In this document: positions 60,258 through 64,000 of the stretch, piece by piece
How positions within the stretch are numbered: the first letter of the stretch is position 1
Layout of the letters: every line of letters starts with the position of its first letter
Source of the DNA: Inmirania thermothiophila
Lineage (GTDB): Bacteria; Pseudomonadota; Gammaproteobacteria; DSM-100275
Reading direction: 5' to 3'
Length of the DNA stretch: 64,000 bases
NCBI RefSeq assembly: GCF_003751635.1
Contig: NZ_RJVI01000001.1
Coordinates: forward strand, 228,605 to 292,604
Notes under the pieces: model-generated
The model's input: only the letters and a program-made list of their open reading frames with translations
What the model was told of the DNA's origin: nothing
Databases searched by the model: none
Made by a program: the position numbers and the translations under genes

Positions 60258-60596
60258 ATGCTGATGCGGGTGCGGGACCTGATCGAGACCTGGACGCAGG
60301 AGCGGCCTCGGCGGCTGGCCGCGAAGCGCTACGAGGTCCGGCTGCCGCTGGAGGATGCGGCCCGGATCGAGGCCCTGGCCGAGCTCTACGGGCGGGAGGT
60401 GGAGGAGGTCGTCACCGATCTGCTCTCGGCGGCCCTCAACGAGGTGGAGGCCACCATGCCCTACGTCCCCGGCACGCGGGTGGTGGCCGAGGACGAGCAG
60501 GGCGATCCCATCTACGAGGACGTGGGGCCGACGCCGCGCTTCGCCGAGCTGACCCGGCGGTACCTGCGCGAGCTCGAGGCCGGCGGAGACAAGTAG
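60258..60596 (+). CDS. Conserved hypothetical protein, ribbon-helix-helix-like region
   Basis: The 112-residue protein, from ATG 60258 (GAGG upstream), reads MLMRVRDLIETWTQERPRRLAAKRYEVRLPLEDAARIEALAELYGREVEEVVTDLLSAALNEVEATMPYVPG and then an acidic tail with GDPIYEDVGPTPRFAELTRRYL. The strand-helix-helix pattern (YEVRLPLEDAARIEALAEL) is RHH-like. Relatives in Pseudomonas are, as I recall, labelled 'type 1 pili tip component', for which I see no support here. An upstream in-frame Met at 60207 is less likely. Function is unknown. Confidence 0.75.
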   Translation: MLMRVRDLIETWTQERPRRLAAKRYEVRLPLEDAARIEALAELYGREVEEVVTDLLSAALNEVEATMPYVPGTRVVAEDEQGDPIYEDVGPTPRFAELTRRYLRELEAGGDK

Positions 60597-60611
60597 GCGG
60601 CCCGCCCCGCG

Positions 60612-60661
60612 CTTATTCCCTCTGGTTCACAAACTAGAAGAACAAATCATTTCCGGTCATA
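60612..60661 (+). promoter_or_regulatory. Candidate CysB-type operator upstream of the APS reductase gene (copy A)
   Basis: This 50-nt AT-rich island begins CTTATTCC and contains, in order, TTCACA, CTAGAA, ACAAATCATT and GTCATA. The same blocks in the same order and total length occur at 62798-62847 in the cysB/tauE spacer. It ends 73 nt before the APS reductase ATG. TTATTCC also resembles the half-site described for CysB in enterics. Binding by the CysB encoded at 61815-62789 is inferred. Confidence 0.6.
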
Positions 60662-60677
60662 CCCTGGATTCGGGTAT
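60659..60677. promoter_or_regulatory. Inverted repeat ATACCC-N7-GGGTAT before the APS reductase gene
   Basis: A 6-bp perfect inverted repeat with a 7-nt spacer overlaps the end of the shared AT-rich element and lies 57 nt before the start codon. It could be a second operator or a small leader hairpin. It has no counterpart in the cysB/tauE spacer. Confidence 0.35.
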
Positions 60678-60734
60678 CCCTGCACGGGCGCGGTGCCGGC
60701 GGGCGGCGCCGCTACCGATTCGGGGGGTTGCCGG

Positions 60735-61460
60735 ATGGACGGAAAGCTCGTCGAAAGGGCCCGGCGGGAGCTGGCCGGCGCCGAGCCGCAGGAGATCCTG
60801 CGCTGGGCGCTGGAGCGCTTCCAGCGCATCGCCCTCTCCTTCAGCGGCGCCGAGGACGTGGTCCTGGTGGACATGGCGGTGCGGATCCGTCCCGACGTCG
60901 CCGTCTTCTCCCTCGACACCGGTCGCCTCCATCCCGAGACCTACCGCTTCCTGGAGCGGGTGCGCGAGCACTACGGCATCGCCCTGGAGGTGCTGTTTCC
61001 GGACGCCGCCGAGGTGGAGGCCCTGGTGCGCGAGCGCGGCCTCTACAGCTTCTACCGCGAGGGCCACAAGGCCTGCTGCGCGGTGCGCAAGGTGGCGCCG
61101 CTGCGGCGCCGCCTCGCCGGCCTCGACGCCTGGGTCACGGGCCAGCGCCGCGACCAGAGCCCGACGCGGGCGGCGGTGCCGGTGGTGGAGCTGGATGCGG
61201 CCTTCTCGCAGCCGGACCGGCCCCTGGTGAAGGTCAATCCGCTCGCGGAGTGGAGCTCGGCGCAGGTCTGGGCCTACATCCGCGCCCACGACGTCCCCTA
61301 CAACGCGCTTCACGCCCGCGGCTACGTGAGCATCGGCTGCGAGCCCTGCACCCGCCCGGTCCTGCCCCACCAGCACGAGCGCGAGGGGCGCTGGTGGTGG
61401 GAGGACGCGCGCGAGAAGGAGTGCGGCCTGCATGCCGGCAACCTGGCGGCCAACGGCTGA
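60735..61460 (+). CDS. cysH: Assimilatory adenylyl-sulfate (APS) reductase, CysH family with 4Fe-4S motif
   Basis: The 241-residue enzyme reduces activated sulfate to sulfite with thiol reductant. It has [13 protein letters not shown] (P-loop-like PAPS reductase motif), the paired-cysteine 4Fe-4S ligands Cys114-Cys115 (HKACCAVRK) and Cys202-x2-Cys205 ([10 protein letters not shown]), and catalytic Cys230 in KECGLH. The two cysteine pairs mark the APS-using iron-sulfur type rather than the E. coli PAPS type. ATG 60735 fits the family length better than an upstream Met at 60693. It lies 12 nt before a CxxC protein gene and 74 nt after the candidate CysB site. Confidence 0.93.
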   Translation: MDGKLVERARRELAGAEPQEILRWALERFQRIALSFSGAEDVVLVDMAVRIRPDVAVFSLDTGRLHPETYRFLERVREHYGIALEVLFPDAAEVEALVRERGLYSFYREGHKACCAVRKVAPLRRRLAGLDAWVTGQRRDQSPTRAAVPVVELDAAFSQPDRPLVKVNPLAEWSSAQVWAYIRAHDVPYNALHARGYVSIGCEPCTRPVLPHQHEREGRWWWEDAREKECGLHAGNLAANG

Positions 61461-61472
61461 GGAGGGCGGTCC

Positions 61473-61805
61473 ATGGCACGGGTGACGATGGTCAAGAAGG
61501 TCCTCGCCGACGGGCGGCCGTGCCGCAAGTGCGCGGAGGTGGAGGCGCGCCTGCGCGGCGAGGGCCTGTGGTCGCGCATCCACCGCGTGGTGGTGGCCGA
61601 CGAGCGCGACCCCGAGGGGGAGGGCTGGCGGCTGGCGCGCCGCCACGGCATCGCCACCGCGCCCTTCTTCCTGGTCGAGGACGGCGACGGCACGGTGCGC
61701 GTCTACACCGCCTACCTGCGGCTGCTGCGGGAGGTGCTGCGCCCGGCGGCGGCGGTCTCGGCGCTGGACCTGCTGGAGGCCCACCCCGAGCTGGACTTCG
61801 TCTGA
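61473..61805 (+). CDS. Small thioredoxin/glutaredoxin-like CxxC protein next to cysH
   Basis: The 110-residue protein starts MARVTMVKKVLADGRPCRKC, so the redox pair is Cys17-RK-Cys20 after a strand-like segment. RRHGIATAPFFLVED supplies a thioredoxin-fold cis-Pro-like TAPFF motif about 45 residues later. The fold looks like a short glutaredoxin or ArsC-type thioredoxin. Sitting 12 nt after cysH, it may deliver electrons to APS reductase; that is inference. It ends 9 nt from the convergent cysB stop. Confidence 0.75.
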   Translation: MARVTMVKKVLADGRPCRKCAEVEARLRGEGLWSRIHRVVVADERDPEGEGWRLARRHGIATAPFFLVEDGDGTVRVYTAYLRLLREVLRPAAAVSALDLLEAHPELDFV

Positions 61806-61814
61806 GGGCGGCCC

Positions 61815-62847
<1,033 letters not shown>

Positions 62848-62894
62848 AGCACGGGCCCTTAGGATCGGACCCACGGTCACAGGGCGTATCCCGG

Positions 62895-63662
62895 ATGGAA
62901 GCGGGCGCATTCGTCATCGCAGGGCTGGCGGTCGGCGTCGTGGTGGGGCTGACGGGGGTCGGGGGCGGCGCGCTGATGACGCCGCTGCTCATCCTCCTGG
63001 GGGTGCCGCCGGCCACCGCGGTGGGCACGGACCTCGCCTACGCCGCCCTCACCAAGGCCGGTGCGGCGTGGGCGCACCACCGCCGCGGCCAGGTCGCCTG
63101 GCCCCTCGCCGCGCGGCTGCTGGCCGGGGCGGTGCCGGCGGTGGCGGCGGGGCTCGGGCTGCTCGCCGCGGTGAGGGCCGCGGGCGGCGACCCCGGGGTC
63201 CTGATCCGGCCCACCCTCGCCGCCGCCCTCGTCCTCACCGGGGTCGTGCTGCTGCTGCGCGAGTGGGGGCGGATCGAGGTCCCGGCGCTGCGCGCCGCCC
63301 TCGCCCGGCGCGCCGCCGCCCTGACCGTGGCCGCCGGGGCGGTGGTGGGGCTGCTGGTGGCGCTGTCCTCGGTGGGCGCGGGGGCGCTCGGCACCGCGGC
63401 GCTGGTGGTGCTGCATCCGGCGCTTGCGCCGGCGGTGGTGGTGGGCACCGGGATCGCCTACGCGGTGCCGCTCGCGGCCCTGGCCGCGGCCGGCCACGTC
63501 GGGCTCGGGACCGTGGACGGGGGGCTGCTGGCGCTGCTCGCGGCGGGCTCGCTGCCGGGGGCGGTGCTGGGGGCGCGCCTCGGGGGCAGCCTCCCGGCCG
63601 GGGTGCTGCGGCCGCTGCTCGCGGTCTGCCTGGTGGCGGTGGGGGTGGGGCTCGTCTGGTGA
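62895..63662 (+). CDS. TauE/SafE-family sulfite/organosulfur permease
   Basis: The 255-residue membrane protein has about eight hydrophobic helices and the two TauE/SafE half-repeats: IAGLAVGVVVGLTGVGGGALMTPLLI near the start and VVGLLVALSSVGAGALGTAALVVL in the middle. The family is linked to export or import of sulfite, sulfonates or sulfoacetate. Position between cysB and a sulfite reductase gene suggests transport of sulfate/sulfite-type anions or export of excess sulfite; direction is unknown. The next gene follows after 20 nt. Confidence 0.9.
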   Translation: MEAGAFVIAGLAVGVVVGLTGVGGGALMTPLLILLGVPPATAVGTDLAYAALTKAGAAWAHHRRGQVAWPLAARLLAGAVPAVAAGLGLLAAVRAAGGDPGVLIRPTLAAALVLTGVVLLLREWGRIEVPALRAALARRAAALTVAAGAVVGLLVALSSVGAGALGTAALVVLHPALAPAVVVGTGIAYAVPLAALAAAGHVGLGTVDGGLLALLAAGSLPGAVLGARLGGSLPAGVLRPLLAVCLVAVGVGLVW

Positions 63663-63682
63663 ACGCAGAGAGGAGCGCGACG

Positions 63683-64000
63683 ATGGCCATCGATCTCAAC
63701 GACCCTACGGTGCTGGACGCCTTCGAGGCGGCGGTGGAGGCCGTGCGCGCGGGGCGCATGGCGCCGGAGGCCTTCGTCCCGGTGCGGCTCCAGCAGGGCA
63801 TCTACGCCCAGCGCCAGGAAGGCCTCCACATGGTGCGGGTCAAGCTCCCGGGTGGCGCCGTCGCGCCGCGCCAGCTCGCCGGCCTCGCCGAGGGCCTCGA
63901 GCGCTTCTGCGGCCATCCCGTGGTCAACCTCACGACCCGCCAGGACGTGCAGTACCACGGCGTCCGCCTCGAGGACCTGCCGGCCCTGCTGCGGCTGCTC
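63683..64000 (+). CDS. Nitrite/sulfite reductase (siroheme), N-terminal part, truncated by window edge
   Basis: An open frame runs from ATG 63683 (AGAGAGGAGCG upstream) to the window end, 106 codons without a stop. The product begins MAIDLNDPTVLDAFEAAVEA. It contains FVPVRLQQGIYAQRQEGLHMVRVKLPGG and NLTTRQDVQYHGVRLEDL, the ferredoxin-like half domain of siroheme nitrite/sulfite reductases, whose TTRQ(D/N)xQ(Y/L)H motif is diagnostic. The siroheme and 4Fe-4S motifs would lie beyond the window. In this cysB-cysH context it is most likely the assimilatory sulfite reductase hemoprotein, making sulfide from the sulfite produced by CysH. Confidence 0.88.
   Translation, partial: MAIDLNDPTVLDAFEAAVEAVRAGRMAPEAFVPVRLQQGIYAQRQEGLHMVRVKLPGGAVAPRQLAGLAEGLERFCGHPVVNLTTRQDVQYHGVRLEDLPALLRLL

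Overview
The window is a very GC-rich (by eye well above 70 percent G+C), densely packed bacterial chromosome segment spanning the replication-origin neighbourhood of a gammaproteobacterium. The gene content (rpmH-rnpA-yidD-yidC-mnmE, dnaA-dnaN-recF-gyrB, mnmG/rsmG-parA-parB-atp operon-glmU-glmS, glyQS, prlC, cysB-controlled sulfate assimilation) and the E. coli-like lengths of GyrB, AtpA and RpmH point to this class. The sucrose cluster and the gene style suggest a Chromatiales / Ectothiorhodospiraceae-like or related chemolithotrophic lineage, but the species cannot be fixed from the sequence alone. No gene-free stretch exceeds 300 bases, and I saw no tRNA, rRNA, insertion sequence or CRISPR.

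Layout: (1) 1-1898, plus strand: the tail of an 11-residue-repeat protein, then an ECF-type sigma factor, a one-pass membrane protein, a tiny exported protein and a DUF3106-like exported protein, chained by overlaps. (2) 1904-8817, minus strand: an operon of a KamA-clade radical SAM protein, PfkB fructokinase, a bifunctional sucrose-phosphate synthase/phosphatase and sucrose synthase. (3) 8975-19676, minus: glmS, glmU, an FKBP isomerase and the full ATP synthase operon atpIBEFHAGDC behind a good sigma-70 promoter. (4) 19838-28360, minus: CBS protein, parB, parA, rsmG, iorB, iorA, thioesterase, mnmG, EamA transporter. (5) 28413-36388: a hybrid-like sensor kinase with a dead receiver, a phosphoesterase-like protein and a Kef-type antiporter (minus), then a divergent moxR-DUF58-transglutaminase set (plus). 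This block separates mnmE from mnmG. (6) 36396-40076, minus: mnmE, yidC, yidD, rnpA, rpmH. (7) 40279-46419, plus: dnaA, dnaN, recF, gyrB, with DnaA-box-like 9-mers between dnaA and dnaN (candidate oriC) and two parS-like palindromes in recF. (8) 46429-52337, minus: plsC, gmhB, glyS, glyQ, ppx. (9) 52417-60596: aroE, gamma-carbonic anhydrase-like protein, glutathione reductase, oligopeptidase A, exonuclease III, thiamine-binding family protein, MFS transporter, CxxC carboxymuconolactone-decarboxylase-like protein and a small conserved protein. (10) 60735-64000: assimilatory APS reductase, a CxxC companion protein, CysB, a TauE-type permease and the start of a sulfite reductase.

How the genes work together: ParA/ParB and the two parS-like sites form the chromosome partition system beside the replication initiator genes. 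The sucrose genes form a complete synthesis and cleavage cycle (fructose phosphorylation, sucrose-phosphate synthesis and dephosphorylation, reversible cleavage), with an uncharacterised radical SAM enzyme as first gene. The right end is a sulfur assimilation regulon. Two 50-nt AT-rich segments, one before the APS reductase gene and one between cysB and the permease gene, share ordered sequence blocks and are good candidates for CysB-family operators. The most interesting leads are that shared element, the radical SAM/sucrose operon, and the sigma factor cluster with its hendecad-repeat protein.
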